Counted from the first letter of the stretch, positions 38,430 to 51,215 are shown. The stretch: DNA of 64,000 nt from Theocolax elegans (GCA_026168455.1 CM047431.1:61958910-62022909), one strand, 5' to 3'. Made by a program: numbers and translations. Notes: generated by a model from the letters alone, not told the origin.

Positions 38430-40055
38430 TTGATTAAATTGATTAAACAATACACTGCACTCTGTCTACATGCATTATTGAAAATCCAAGAATATGAGCT
38501 TTCAATTAGAACGTATACGTACTACCTTATCTGTATCTACATATACGTATGTATATTCTCGATCGCGGTGCATTATGTTTTCTCTATAAGAAGTGAACAT
38601 CTCTCTCCCTCTCTCTTTCTTGGGTAAAAGTACTTAAACCATTTTTTTTAAGCGCGCGTTAGATAATTGAATAATCGCATTATTTGCCTGCAATCTGTTG
38701 GTATATTACGCGACGATCAGGTTTTGAAGAACACGGTGTGTTGCGTGGAAATCCAAGTAATTGTATCGCTAGTTCCGCGTACACCTTACATTTGTATATA
38801 GACAAAACGATAGACACGTCAAGAAAAATGTTGTATTGAACATTAGTACCTACAATTTTGATGATTAAAATACCATTCTACTATATTATTATTTCGTTAT
38901 AAAGATATAAATTAATAAAATTATAAACGTAAATATATTTATTGGGTTTTGACATTTTTAAATTTACCATTCTTTCGGTATAAGCACTTATAAACGAGAC
39001 GCAAAAATAAGCGTTTAGGGGAATGCCAAATTATTTACACTTTGATTAATTTACCGACTAAAAACCTCTATATTTAAAAAAATATTTTAATTGATTATAT
39101 GAATATGATAAATGATTATATGCAAAGTTTCAAAGCGATTGGTGCACCAGATATTAAGATTAATTGATTTAAATTATTTTTTAAATAAAATATTTATGTA
39201 TCAACTAGAATGTTAATATAACAATTAAGCTTAATAATTTGCACAATTATTTTACATATTTTATTTAGTTGTGCAAATAATACTGTTCTCGTGTTCTTTT
39301 TTTAAATTTCTTATTAAATCTTAATTATCGTTAATTTGAATTTAAAAAAAGTTACATACTTATCATACGCTACTACGCACATGGGATACAAAGATATATG
39401 ATCGTTAATTTAAAATAATGTAATTTATTTCTATATAGTAAATATTTATTTGTCTAATTTTATTTAAACCATTTATTTATTCAAATAGAATATTTCGTCA
39501 ATTATATAAAAATAAATGTATTTTAGAAACTGCTATTTTTGTTCTTGTAATCTGGTAGAAATGTATGAGAAAAAATCGTTAAAAAATCAATGAAAAAACA
39601 ATTGAATAAACAATGCGGCAAACCTACAGTAGAAACGTATTTCATTTCTTGAATAAGAAATAGCCATTTTAAATATAAATAACATCAAGTTGTTCAGCTA
39701 TTTCGACAGTAGCGCATTCATTCTTTTAAATAAAGTGTTATGATTAGGAGTAAACGATAAGGTACGATTTGTAGACGTTTTTGTGGGCATTGTCCTTCGA
39801 TACCGATTTAGATTTCTACCGACACTTTAACCCATTTTGCTATTGATGTAACTCTATATATATATATAAATTTTTATACGTAAGGAAAGATTTAAATTAA
39901 AAAAAAATAGATAAATAATGTAATTGGTAATTTCTTCTTTGTGATGAACTGCTTTTTTCTATTTTTTTCACTTATTAGAATGAAAAAATCTATTACATGG
40001 TACAATTATCAATTGCCAAGCTACTTACATCTTCATGTTTTCATCGAATACTTAA
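38430..40055. other. Intergenic AT-rich region between divergent genes B and C
   Basis: The region right of the gene B promoter. Short chance ORFs and TA-rich runs only; no repeat family recognised here before the MITE at 40056. Confidence 0.5.
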
Positions 40056-40444
40056 CGGGGTGTCGGACTTAAATCTTAGGAATTTGCATCTTTCAACCCA
40101 AAAATTATATCTATATTATAATATGGAATTAAAAATCTGAATAAAATTCATACAGAAAGATTAAAACATCAGGAAGGACTTGCCGTTTTGATTGTTTCAA
40201 GAAAAAATCGTTCATTAAATAATAATTGAGTAAACGATTTTCGGTCGATAATTGTTAGTCAAAAAAGTCATAAACTTTCAACCTGAATATCGTAATGAAA
40301 TTATGGATTTAAAAATCTGGAAAAATTTGGGTATATTATTTAATAGATGGTTGAGGGCTTGACATTCGGGTTTTTTTTTTAAAATGTACTCATTTGTTTA
40401 TGAAAAAAAGTAAAAAATGACCATTTTCTAAGTCTGACGAAACC
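40056..40444. mobile_element. Diverged 'GGGGTGTCGGAC' TTAA-MITE
   Basis: The left end CGGGGTGTCGGAC follows TTAA (40052-40055). The right part 'gaccattttctaagtctgac' is the inverted counterpart. The right TTAA is lost. Related to 29424-30020. Confidence 0.6.
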
Positions 40445-40611
40445 GATCAGTTCCAAAATTAAATAATCATATACATGTCGTTTAAAAAAAATAGTGTCAG
40501 AAATGTAAACTATAACTTATAGAAATTAATAATCGAGTGACTAAATCTTATTTACTACTAAAATTTCGAGAATATGCTAGATCATCAAAAATTTTTGAAA
40601 ATTGATTTTAA

Positions 40612-40857
40612 CCCTTACACTGGCAATGTATCTTATAAGATCAAAAGAAAGTCGTGCCACAATACTGGCGATGTATCATATATGATCAAATTGAATAACC
40701 GCTGCATTTTTCAACCAATTAATTTCAAATTCGGTGAGTAAGAGTTTTGAGGGTTGCAGATTACGAATCCAAGTTCATAATTAAAAAATTTAAAATAACG
40801 CAAACTTAACCATCAGAATCGATTCTGCGTCCCCAAAAAACTCTATATAAGAAAGGG
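40612..40857. mobile_element. Possible short TTAA-flanked element (246 bp)
   Basis: Starts CCCTTACACTGGC, ends AGAAAGGG, with TTAA at 40608-40611 and 40858-40861. Only a few bases of terminal repeat are visible, so support is modest. Confidence 0.4.
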
Positions 40858-41489
40858 TTAAAAAAATCCGAGATTACGTTATTATTTCAAATAGTTAAAG
40901 GGCCTTCTCTATCGTTCTTTTACCATGTACTATTTTTCACTGCCATATTTTTCCAAGGAACGTGACAATTTTAATAGATACTACCAGGGAAAGTGTATAA
41001 TAAAACAGGAACACTCTACAAAGATAAGAAAAGAAATAATAACACGGAATAGAGATAATCACGTTACATCAGAAAAAAATGTAAAAGATCGAGATACTAT
41101 CTTGATTAGAAAATTAATATTGTTTGCACTGTGAATCCCAGATATATATAAGAAATGTGTGTATTCCATCCATGTGCTTTTAATAGATTTATTATATACT
41201 ATATATATATATATTTAACTTCTCCACATAAGTATAAAAACTCGATAAAATCCGAAGCTTTCTTTTAGATAATTCATCGCAAGTATACTCAATTCGAGAA
41301 AACTTACAATAGATAAGACTACGAGAATACGTGTAAACGATAATAATACATCGTTGTGCAAATTGTGTATTTTCGTTGTATTAATGCATTACGCTCTTAC
41401 CACCTCCGATTATTCAATAAATAATGAATTTCAAAGTAACCCCTCATTTTCTGGTGAACCGATGTTAGCGTAGGGAAAAAATGAAAGGG

Positions 41490-41498
41490 TATATATAA
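41490..41498 (+). promoter_or_regulatory. TATA box of gene C
   Basis: TATATATAA about 50 bp upstream of the gene C start codon at 41547. Confidence 0.5.
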
Positions 41499-41546
41499 TA
41501 CGATAGAGGTGAGATTGGTACTGTCGTCTTCGAGCAAAACGTGAAA

Positions 41547-43006
41547 ATGTTGTCTCGTTTGGTTTTAGTATTCCTGTCTATAGCCGTGTTTGCAGTGCTC
41601 GCCAGCAACATCGATGAGGTAGAAGAACCGCAAGTGCAGCTCGATCAATCGTTGGACGATGTTGACGTCGAGCCTCGTAATCCTGTAATTATATTGTCTT
41701 ACCATTACATTCAGCTTATTAAGTATAATCGTTAATTTTCACCCAAATTGCCAGAAAAGTAACCTTTTCAAGTCAAAAATGTATACATTTTTTATTGAGA
41801 GTTGAAATGTTGCGTGTGGCATGGAGATAAACAATTTAATAACGGAAAAACATTGATATACAAAGAAAAAAATATTAAATTATGAATATTGTAAAATAAA
41901 GTGCCTTTTTCTAGAATGATGGTGGGTGAAAAATGTTTCTATATATTTCGAGAGTACCCTAGTAGAATTTTAAATATGAAAAATGGGCTTAAAACTAAGA
42001 AATGGCCAGTGAAACTGGTCAGGTTCTATCTCGAAATGAAACGCTTTTTCACACCTATCTTGACCATTTCTTAGATGGACATAACCTTCATCAAATATGA
42101 AACAACTTTTCGGGTAATCCTGTAAACAAAACTTAAAGCGTGTTGTGAAATTTGATCGGTTTTACCAATTGTAATAGATACAGACAATTGTTTACGCTAT
42201 ATAAATAGTACTTTTAAAGATATTTTAATGTTTATCATTTTTCTCTCAAATTGAGCCAAATCATTTTTAGGAGCTTGTTCATAGTTATTATACCTAGCTA
42301 AAATGGCCAATTTTTCTTAGTCTACTTAAAATTCCAAAAGCATTTTTGATGGTCAGAAAAGGTTTATAAATTGGAATGAAAACTATGAAATGGGCAGGAA
42401 AGGTTCGAAAAAGCGTTTCATTCTTGTACACGACCTGGCCAAGCATCCTAGTTAGTTTATAGATTGACATGAGAACGCTACTCAGTAAATGGCTACAAAA
42501 TTTTTGTTGATTCCACCAGGGTAAAGTAGACGATTATTCGCATTATCAATAATTAGAAACTAATCGCAATTTTTAGGCTTTGGCGATAGCCCTGAGAATT
42601 CTTAAACAAGCTTTCAAGTGGGCTGCAAAACACTGTCTCAAGGAAGCTGCTCATAACTGCAAACAGCATTGGAAGAATCCAAAGGCTCTCGTAAATTGCG
42701 CGGTATGTGTCTTATATTAATAATTTTATCAATATACACATTGTTTAGAAATGTCCCATAAGAAATTAAATAAAATTTTTATAAAAATTCAGTTTTTATT
42801 TAAAGATTTGGAAAAGATTTCGTAAAAAGATCTTGGTAAAGACCTTCAAAGATTTTACTAGGTTTATAAAAAAATTTGAGATAATCATATATTTTGTTGA
42901 CAGCACTTTTAAAACGTTCAGTTTTAAAACGTATATAGAAAATGGTTTTAAAACGTTTCAGAGAGGATTTTTGCAAGCTAATAAGGGACGCTGCGTTGTT
43001 GGTTAA
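41547..43006 (+). CDS. Gene C: secreted cationic four-cysteine peptide precursor (102 aa)
   Basis: Exons 41547-41684 (46 codons), 42577-42702 (42 codons) and 42962-43006 (14 codons plus stop). Introns are phase 0 with GTAATT/TAG and GTATGT/CAG borders. ATG 41547 is chosen because it follows a TATA box and begins the signal peptide (residues 1 to about 20). Residues 21-46 are an acidic propeptide with DVEPRNP at the end. The mature 56 residues begin ALAIALRILKQAFKWAAKHC, have net charge near +10, and contain the C-x7-C-x12-C-x11-C pattern, WKNP and NKGRC. Intron 1 contains the MITE at 41957-42521. A second, seemingly identical set of exons 2 and 3 follows 2506 bp downstream. Subfamily with B and E. 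Name and function unknown; antimicrobial or venom-type role inferred. Confidence 0.87.
41957..42521. mobile_element. 'CCCTAGTAGAATT' MITE in intron 1 of gene C (565 bp)
   Basis: Starts CCCTAGTAGAATTTT and ends TTGATTCCACCAGGG, with TA on both sides. It differs from the copies at 44463 and 46969 by scattered substitutions, for example 'ctcgaaatgaaacgcttttt' against 'ctcaaaatgaaacgtttttt'. Confidence 0.85.
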
Positions 43007-44462
43007 CGAATGTCTACACAATATCTTCTCGAGGACGATCAAAATGAAAATTCTTTTTGAAAAAGCAATATATTCCAATCTGTCATGTGAAAATGTTGAT
43101 ATCTTCTATGATGTAAATAAGATACTGATGATATATAAAACAATATAAAATTTGATTGCTCATGTAAAATCTTAACAAAAAATCTTGATTTCTTATACAT
43201 GACAATTACCCAGCGAGCTAGAATAAACTACAGAATAGACTACTAGAAACTAGATAATTTAGATAATTTTTCAACGAAAAATTGTAGAAATAGTGTCACA
43301 ATTGAAAAAATTTTTTTTTCAGAAATCCTGTTCTTGTGTACGAATACCAGAATAAATCATTTGAGCTTTATCGAATAAATTTAAGTGTATGCTCATGTTC
43401 AAAGTACAGTTTCCCTAAAAATGAAATTTTAGCATGCGAACAACAGTAAAAGTCATTTAAGCTTCATCGATGAATAGCATATAAGTAGTAATGAACTGAT
43501 ATTTATGCATACGAACTCTAATATAAGAGATTTGAGGATTATCAGCAAATAGTTTCCTTGTTAGTTTAGAAAGTCAAAAATGCTAAAATTTAGTTTAATG
43601 ACGAAATATTAAGGCAACCTTTGAGGTTATAAATTTAAAGAGCGTAGTCGGTATTCTGGTCAACCTATGGTCAAACTCTGGTCTAATCTTCTGACCACCC
43701 TGAAATGGTCAATAGATGACGAGCCGACCATAACTGATGCTTTATTTTCTACCAGGGCAAGTTAATATGAAAATAATGTCTATACTGTGTACCGGATCGC
43801 AAAAGTTGTAACTATATACACTACCGCTCAAAAGTTTGAGTTCACCTAAATAAAACTTGACCCAAATTCAAAGCTTCATAACTTTGGTGCAAATAATGCT
43901 ACAAAAACCTGCTACATCCCGTTCGAAAGGTAATTTAAAAAAGCTTTAAAATGACTTGGTGCAAAAGTCTATTTTTTAATTTTTTATTTGTGTAAAAAAC
44001 CAAAGTTTAAAACTGAAACATTAAAAAAACAGGTCTCTCTATAAATGCTTGCATTTTTCAGGAAAAGGTGTATTTTTAAATGTTATACAATGAAAATTAA
44101 AACATTTTTTAAGAGCTTTCGAATGCTTTTTATAAATTTATCCTATGCATCATTTTTAAGGAAATTACAACGGTTTTTATGCACACAAACGTTTTTATTA
44201 CTTTTTTTAATATAGCGGTTTTAAATATCATCGGAAAACTCCAAAGGAACAAATAATGTGTTTCTAAATGAAAAATAATTTTTCAAATTTTGAATATATT
44301 TTTAAATGAAGATATTTTTAGTGTTTTTTATTCATATATTAGGTAACTATACAAAGATATTCAGAAAAAAATAATAAACTGTAAGTAAGTTTAAATAGGC
44401 AAGTTAATTATATATATACATACATTTAAATTTTAATATCGTTAATATAACCATCTCGACTA

Positions 44463-45027
44463 CCCTAGTAGAATTTTAAATATGAAAAATGGGCTTAAAA
44501 CTAAGAAATGGCCAGTGAAACTGGTCAGGTTCTATCTCAAAATGAAACGTTTTTTCTCACCTTTCTTGACCATTTCTTAGATGGACATAACCTTCATCAA
44601 ATATGAAACAACTTTTTGGGTAATCCTGTAAAGAAAACTTAAAGCGTATTGTGAAATTTGATCGGTTTTACCATTTGTAATAGATACAGACGATTGTTTA
44701 CGCTATATAAATAGTACTTTTAAAGATATTTCGACGTTTATCATTTTTCTCTCAAATTGAGCCAAATCATTTTTAGGAGCTTGTTCATGGCTATTATACC
44801 TAGCTAAAATGGCCAATTTTTCTTAGTCTACTTAAAATTCCAAAAGCATTTTTGATGGTCAGAAAAGGTTTATAAATTGGAATGAAAACTATGAAATGGG
44901 CAGGAAAGGTTCGACAAAGCGTTTCATTCCTGTACACGACCTGACCAAGCGTCCTAGTTAGTTTATAGATTGACATGAGAACGCTACTCAGTAAATGGCT
45001 ACAAAATTTTTGTTGATTCCACCAGGG
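44463..45027. mobile_element. 'CCCTAGTAGAATT' MITE at the duplication junction
   Basis: Same length (565 bp) and ends as the copy at 41957. Almost all of it matches the copy at 46969. It is the junction between the two duplicated units. Confidence 0.85.
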
Positions 45028-45082
45028 TAAAGTAGACGATTATTCGCATTATCAATAATTAGAAACTAATCGCAATTTTTAG

Positions 45083-45512
45083 GCTTTGGCGATAGCCCTG
45101 AGAATTCTTAAACAAGCTTTCAAGTGGGCTGCAAAACACTGTCTCAAGGAAGCTGCTCATAACTGCAAACAGCATTGGAAGAATCCAAAGGCTCTCGTAA
45201 ATTGCGCGGTATGTGTCTTATATTAATAATTTTATCAATATACACATTGTTTAGAAATGTCCCATAAGAAATTAAATAAAATTTTTATAAAAATTCAGTT
45301 TTTATTTAAAGATTTGGAAAAGATTTCGTAAAAAGATCTTGGTAAAGACCTTCAAAGATTTTACTAGGTTTATAAAAAAATTTGAGATAATCATATATTT
45401 TGTTGACAGCACTTTTAAAACGTTCAGTTTTAAAACGTATATAGAAAATGGTTTTAAAACGTTTCAGAGAGGATTTTTGCAAGCTAATAAGGGACGCTGC
45501 GTTGTTGGTTAA
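45083..45512 (+). CDS. Gene C duplicate exons 2 and 3 (no exon 1 of their own)
   Basis: Exon 2' at 45083-45208 and exon 3' at 45468-45512 lie exactly 2506 bp downstream of the originals and read the same. Splice borders, frame and stop are intact. No signal-peptide exon lies in front, so these can only be used by splicing from exon 1 at 41547-41684, which is possible because every intron is phase 0. Otherwise they are silent. Either exon pair gives the same protein. Confidence 0.75.
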
Positions 45513-46968
45513 CGAATGTCTACACAATATCTTCTCGAGGACGATCAAAATGAAAATTCTTTTTGAAAAAGCAATATATTCCAATCTGTCATGTGAAAAT
45601 GTTGATATCTTCTATGATGTAAATAAGATACTGATGATATATAAAACAATATAAAATTTGATTGCTCATGTAAAATCTTAACAAAAAATCTTGATTTCTT
45701 ATACATGACAATTACCCAGCGAGCTAGAATAAACTACAGAATAGACTACTAGAAACTAGATAATTTAGATAATTTTTCAACGAAAAATTGTAGAAATAGT
45801 GTCACAATTGAAAAAATTTTTTTTTCAGAAATCCTGTTCTTGTGTACGAATACCAGAATAAATCATTTGAGCTTTATCGAATAAATTTAAGTGTATGCTC
45901 ATGTTCAAAGTACAGTTTCCCTAAAAATGAAATTTTAGCATGCGAACAACAGTAAAAGTCATTTAAGCTTCATCGATGAATAGCATATAAGTAGTAATGA
46001 ACTGATATTTATGCATACGAACTCTAATATAAGAGATTTGAGGATTATCAGCAAATAGTTTCCTTGTTAGTTTAGAAAGTCAAAAATGCTAAAATTTAGT
46101 TTAATGACGAAATATTAAGGCAACCTTTGAGGTTATAAATTTAAAGAGCGTAGTCGGTATTCTGGTCAACCTATGGTCAAACTCTGGTCTAATCTTCTGA
46201 CCACCCTGAAATGGTCAATAGATGACGAGCCGACCATAACTGATGCTTTATTTTCTACCAGGGCAAGTTAATATGAAAATAATGTCTATACTGTGTACCG
46301 GATCGCAAAAGTTGTAACTATATACACTACCGCTCAAAAGTTTGAGTTCACCTAAATAAAACTTGACCCAAATTCAAAGCTTCATAACTTTGGTGCAAAT
46401 AATGCTACAAAAACCTGCTACATCCCGTTCGAAAGGTAATTTAAAAAAGCTTTAAAATGACTTGGTGCAAAAGTCTATTTTTTAATTTTTTATTTGTGTA
46501 AAAAACCAAAGTTTAAAACTGAAACATTAAAAAAACAGGTCTCTCTATAAATGCTTGCATTTTTCAGGAAAAGGTGTATTTTTAAATGTTATACAATGAA
46601 AATTAAAACATTTTTTAAGAGCTTTCGAATGCTTTTTATAAATTTATCCTATGCATCATTTTTAAGGAAATTACAACGGTTTTTATGCACACAAACGTTT
46701 TTATTACTTTTTTTAATATAGCGGTTTTAAATATCATCGGAAAACTCCAAAGGAACAAATAATGTGTTTCTAAATGAAAAATAATTTTTCAAATTTTGAA
46801 TATATTTTTAAATGAAGATATTTTTAGTGTTTTTTATTCATATATTAGGTAACTATACAAAGATATTCAGAAAAAAATAATAAACTGTAAGTAAGTTTAA
46901 ATAGGCAAGTTAATTATATATATACATACATTTAAATTTTAATATCGTTAATATAACCATCTCGACTA

Positions 46969-47533
46969 CCCTAGTAGAATTTTAAATATGAAAAATGGGC
47001 TTAAAACTAAGAAATGGCCAGTGAAACTGGTCAGGTTCTATCTCAAAATGAAACGTTTTTTCTCACCTTTCTTGACCATTTCTTAGATGGACATAACCTT
47101 CATCAAATATGAAACAACTTTTTGGGTAATCCTGTAAAGAAAACTTAAAGCGTATTGTGAAATTTGATCGGTTTTACCATTTGTAATAGATACAGACGAT
47201 TGTTTACGCTATATAAATAGTACTTTTAAAGATATTTCGACGTTTATCATTTTTCTCTCAAATTGAGCCAAATCATTTTTAGGAGCTTGTTCATGGCTAT
47301 TATACCTAGCTAAAATGGCCAATTTTTCTTAGTCTACTTAAAATTCCAAAAGCATTTTTGATGGTCAGAAAAGGTTTATAAATTGGAATGAAAACTATGA
47401 AATGGGCAGGAAAGGTTCGACAAAGCGTTTCATTCCTGTACACGACCTGACCAAGCGTCCTAGTTAGTTTATAGATTGACATGAGAACGCTACTCAGTAA
47501 ATGGCTACAAAATTTTTGTTGATTCCACCAGGG
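46969..47533. mobile_element. 'CCCTAGTAGAATT' MITE ending the tandem duplication
   Basis: 565-bp copy essentially identical to 44463-45027. It sits inside the 'CACTACCGCTC' element. Confidence 0.85.
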
Positions 47534-47858
47534 ATATAGACATCTCTAAATGTGTTATGCACTTAAAACGTGTGTGCTTAATTAATAAAAAATTATTAGA
47601 AACGCTTGTGTGCATAAAAACTGTCGTAACTTCCTTAAAAATGATGCTAGGATAAATTTATAAAAAGCAATCGAAAGCTCTTAAAAAATGCTTTAATTTC
47701 CATTGTATAACATTTAAAAATACACCTTTTCCTGAAAAATGCAGGCATTTATAGAAAGACCTGTTTTTTTTAATGTTTCAGTTTTAAACTTTGGTTTTTT
47801 ACACAAATAAAAAATTAAAAATTAGACTTTTGCACCAAATCATTTTAAAGCTTTTTAA

Positions 47859-48712
47859 CCCTGGTGGAATCAACAAAAATTCTGTAGCCATTTACTGAGT
47901 AGTGTTCTCATGTCAATCTATAAACTAACTAGGACGCTTGGTCAGGTCGTGTACAAGAATGAAACGCTTTTTCGAACCTTTCCTGCCCATTTCATAGTTT
48001 TCATTCCAATTTATAAACCTTTTCTGACCATCAAAAATGCTTTTGGAATTTTAAGTAGACTAAGAAAAATTGGCCATTTTAGCTATAGGTATAATAGCCA
48101 TGAACAAGCTCCTAAAAATGATTTGGCTCAATTTGAGAGAAAAATGATAAACGTCGAAATATCTTTAAAAGTACTATTTATATAGCGTAAACAATCGTCT
48201 GTATCTATTACAAATGGTAAAACCGATCAAATTTCACAACACGCTTTAAGTTTTGTTTACAGGATTACCCGAAAAGTTGTTTCATATTTGATGAAGGTTA
48301 TGTCCATCTAAGAAATGGTCTAAATGCTTTTGGAATTTTAAGTAGACTAAGAAAAATTGGCCATTTTAGCTATAGGTATAATAGCCATGAACAAGCTCCT
48401 AAAATGATTTGGCTCAATTTGAGAGAAAAATGATAAACGTCGAAATATCTTTAAAAGTACTATTTATATAGCGTAAACAATCGTCTGTATCTATTACAAA
48501 TGGTTAAAACCGATCAAATTTCACAACACGCTTTAAGTTTTGTTTACAGGATTACCCGAAAAGTTGTTTCATATTTGATGAAGGTTATGTCCATCTAAGA
48601 AATGGTCAAGAAAGGTGTGAAAAAGCGTTTCATTTTGAGATAGAACCTGACCAGTTTCACTGGCCATTTCTTAATTTCAAGCCCATTTTTCATATTTAAA
48701 ATTCTACTAGGG
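47859..48712. mobile_element. 'CCCTAGTAGAATT' MITE, inverted copy with internal duplication
   Basis: Reads CCCTGGTGGAATCAAC at its left and AATTCTACTAGGG at its right. A stretch of nearly 290 bp ('aatgcttttggaattttaag' onward) occurs twice in tandem, near 48037 and 48324. Confidence 0.82.
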
Positions 48713-48830
48713 AAATTACCTTTCGAACGGGATGTAGCAGGTTTGTGTAGCATTATTTGCACCAAAGTTATGAAGCTTTGAATTTGGGTCAAGTTTTATT
48801 TAGGTGAACCCAAACTTTTGAGCGGTAGTG

Positions 48831-50230
48831 TAATTCTGAAATAAATAAATAAATGAATAAATTATATCGATCACAATGATTTTATTATTCATAATTAATA
48901 AATCTTGCACCTTGAACTAGCAAGTTGGGTTGCTTTGAGTTACGATCGATGAGTCATAATTTCGTAAATAATACGCCAAATGATTTATTTAAACGATAAT
49001 TATAATCAATTGAATATATCTTTAAAAATTTTGTCAAGGGAATAATATCAGTTGCGGAAAGAGTAAGATAATAACAGGCGTTTCTTCAACACTTTTGCCG
49101 ATGGCTAATTTTGCTACAAATCACTCCAAAAAAATGTCAAAGTAACGTATCCAAATCTAAAATTCCCTGAACTTTCAATTTTTTAGTTCCATCAGAATTT
49201 CGAAAAAATAAAAATTGAGAAAGTAGTAAAAAACTTTATATTCCCTGGGTATCGAAACCATCTGCGAATTTCTCCAATTCGCAAATACCTTTAAAAACCC
49301 TGGATATCTTTTTCAGAAATACGTATAATATAACAAATTTACTCGGGTCGCTGATCTGTAACGAGTTTTTTAAAAAATGTAATCGAGGATCCAAGGTGAC
49401 GGACAACAATTTTCAAAATCTATCGATTTTTGTAAAAAATTTTATATAAGAGTTTTTAGGATCTTTAATCACGAATCGGTCAACGGATTTATAAAATTTT
49501 AAATAATAAATTGAAGGTGGCGGACAGCAGTAATCAAAATTCATCGACGTATGTGAAAATTGATGTACGGAGATTTTTTGGGTCGCGTGATTACGAATCT
49601 GATATTAAAATATCTGAACCCTAGTAGAATTGAAATCCATTTAGTGAGTAGTACCAAGCCAGTTAAACTAGAAATAGACTAAAACTAGGTATATTTTTGG
49701 GGTTGCGACGAACACTTTTTTTAACCTTTCCTAGCTATTTTATAGAATAATCTATATAAATGTTAGGATTGAACTAAGTATTTTGAAGCTTGTAAAACTA
49801 GTTTCCGTAAGCAGGATACCTGGCGCATTATAGGCTATGAACAAGCCTGCAAAAATGTTTCAGATCAATTTGGTGATTAATTTATAAAAGTTAAAATATC
49901 TTGAAAATGAGTGTTTGTACGACACAAACAATCATCGGACTCGATCGGAAATAGTAAAAGGGATCAAATTTCACAACATGCTTCGCATTTTGTTTAGAAC
50001 ATTACTCAGAAATGAATACTTTATGTTTGGTGGTTATGCTCATTCCAATAAATACACAAGAAATGGGCGAAAAAGCGTTTCATCGGGAGTCAATACCTAA
50101 CCATTTTCGCTGTCCATTTATTAATTTCCCAACTATTTCTTATATTCTGAATTCTACTAGGGAATTAAACATAACTGATCCAATATGCCATCTGCTATAA
50201 ATAAGACATTTTGATCAATTATATGTTTGA
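48831..50230 (+). repeat. Segment duplicated at 63136-64000
   Basis: 'aattctgaaataaataaata' through 'cttgcaccttgaactagcaa' and onward matches the right end of the window in direct orientation, with a MITE extra here (49619-50162) and about 49 bp extra there (63616-63664). Confidence 0.85.
49619..50162. mobile_element. 'CCCTAGTAGAATT' MITE, copy most like 20980-21511
   Basis: 544 bp from CCCTAGTAGAATTGAAATCC to GAATTCTACTAGGG. The inner sequence (for example 'gtttccgtaagcaggatacc') is the inverse of 20980-21511. The flanking sequence without an insertion is seen near 63905-63925. Confidence 0.8.
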
Positions 50231-50599
50231 CAGTAATATTTATTTCACTGTTGCCCGACTCTGTTACCACGAAAAAGTAGACATTTATAAATAATGCTTG
50301 TTTTTCCATTATTTTTTTAATTTTATAAATTATTATATTACTTTCTGAGTTTCAATGATAAATTACACATTTAGAAAAATTACACGTTTAGAAACAAACC
50401 TAGCAAAGAACAATTCGATTTGAAAAAAGAAGGCAAAATATCTGAATTTTGTCAGAAGTTATGGAATAAATAAGTATTAGATGCAATTTTTGCCTACGCA
50501 GTCTATAAAACTGTAGTACTAAAATTTTTATTAAAATAAAGGGTCTGTAGACCAACAATCTTTTTGCCATTTCCGGATCTTTTTATACGATCTTTTATA

Positions 50600-50808
50600 C
50601 GAAAATAATATAATCATGGAAACTCAATATTTGACGAGAAAGTATAACGAGACTGAAAAATGTATAAATAAATAAATTTTTGTTTTTAATAAAAAGGATC
50701 AAAATCAAGAGTTAACACTTGAGCTTTCCTTACTCGAGTTACTCGAATTTCCCTCCGTGTGTAGTATCAATGAAATGAAATAAAAGACAAATATGGTTAA
50801 ACGTTTAC
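50600..50808 (-). repeat. Inverted copy of the 3' flank of gene D
   Basis: The stretch around 'ctccgtgtgtagtatcaatg' and 'ggatcaaaatcaagagttaa' is the reverse complement of 54676-54870, just downstream of gene D's poly(A) signal. No peptide exon is found beside it; a (TA)n tract starts at about 50838. Confidence 0.75.
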
Positions 50809-50834
50809 GTATTATTGGGAATTGCATTCAAAAA

Positions 50835-50875
<41 letters not shown>

Positions 50876-51215
50876 TAATTAATATGTATATATATTTTTT
50901 AATGCATTTCCTAAAAAGAGAAAATATTGAATAACGCAATTTAGCTCGTAAATACAAATTAAATTCATACACATAATAATATTTCATCTAAATTTCAATC
51001 TTTATCTTTCTCATCGTTCATCTATAATAGCTAATTAATCATAAGCACCTACTAAAAATAATTATCAAAATATAATAGTTATAGATATTGATCTACGTAA
51101 TGATTGACAAATACATGTTTGTAAAGAGATCGTTGTACAAAACTCAAATAAAAATGTTACTTAACATTCGAATTATGCGTACGTGAATAATTTGTAAAAC
51201 CCTGCTAAAGAACAA

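Larger units (their letters stand above)
41957..46968 (+). repeat. 2506-bp tandem duplication (41957-44462 and 44463-46968)
   Basis: Each unit begins with a 'CCCTAGTAGAATT' MITE and carries gene C exons 2-3 and the left part of the 'CACTACCGCTC' element. The second unit is followed by a third MITE copy (46969-47533). Sequence between units is virtually identical outside the first MITE, indicating a recent event. Confidence 0.93.
43819..48830. mobile_element. TA-flanked 'CACTACCGCTCAAAAG' transposon, split by MITEs and the tandem duplication
   Basis: The left end CACTACCGCTCAAAAGTTTG (43819, repeated at 46325) and right end CAAACTTTTGAGCGGTAGTG (to 48830) are terminal inverted repeats that continue for well over 80 bp. 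TA lies on each side. Stripped of duplication and inserted MITEs the element would be about 1.1 kb. The ends look Tc1/mariner-like. No transposase frame. Confidence 0.8.

Noticed and set aside
43311..43356. Strong acceptor-like CAG followed by a short Cys-containing frame, considered as gene C exon 3
   Set aside because: The real exon 3 is at 42962-43006, with the family tail NKGRC; the later frame has no similarity to the family.
42800..45654. Duplicate 92- and 68-codon ORFs around 42800-43148 and 45306-45654
   Set aside because: They overlap gene C exon 3 out of frame or antisense; their identity comes only from the tandem duplication.
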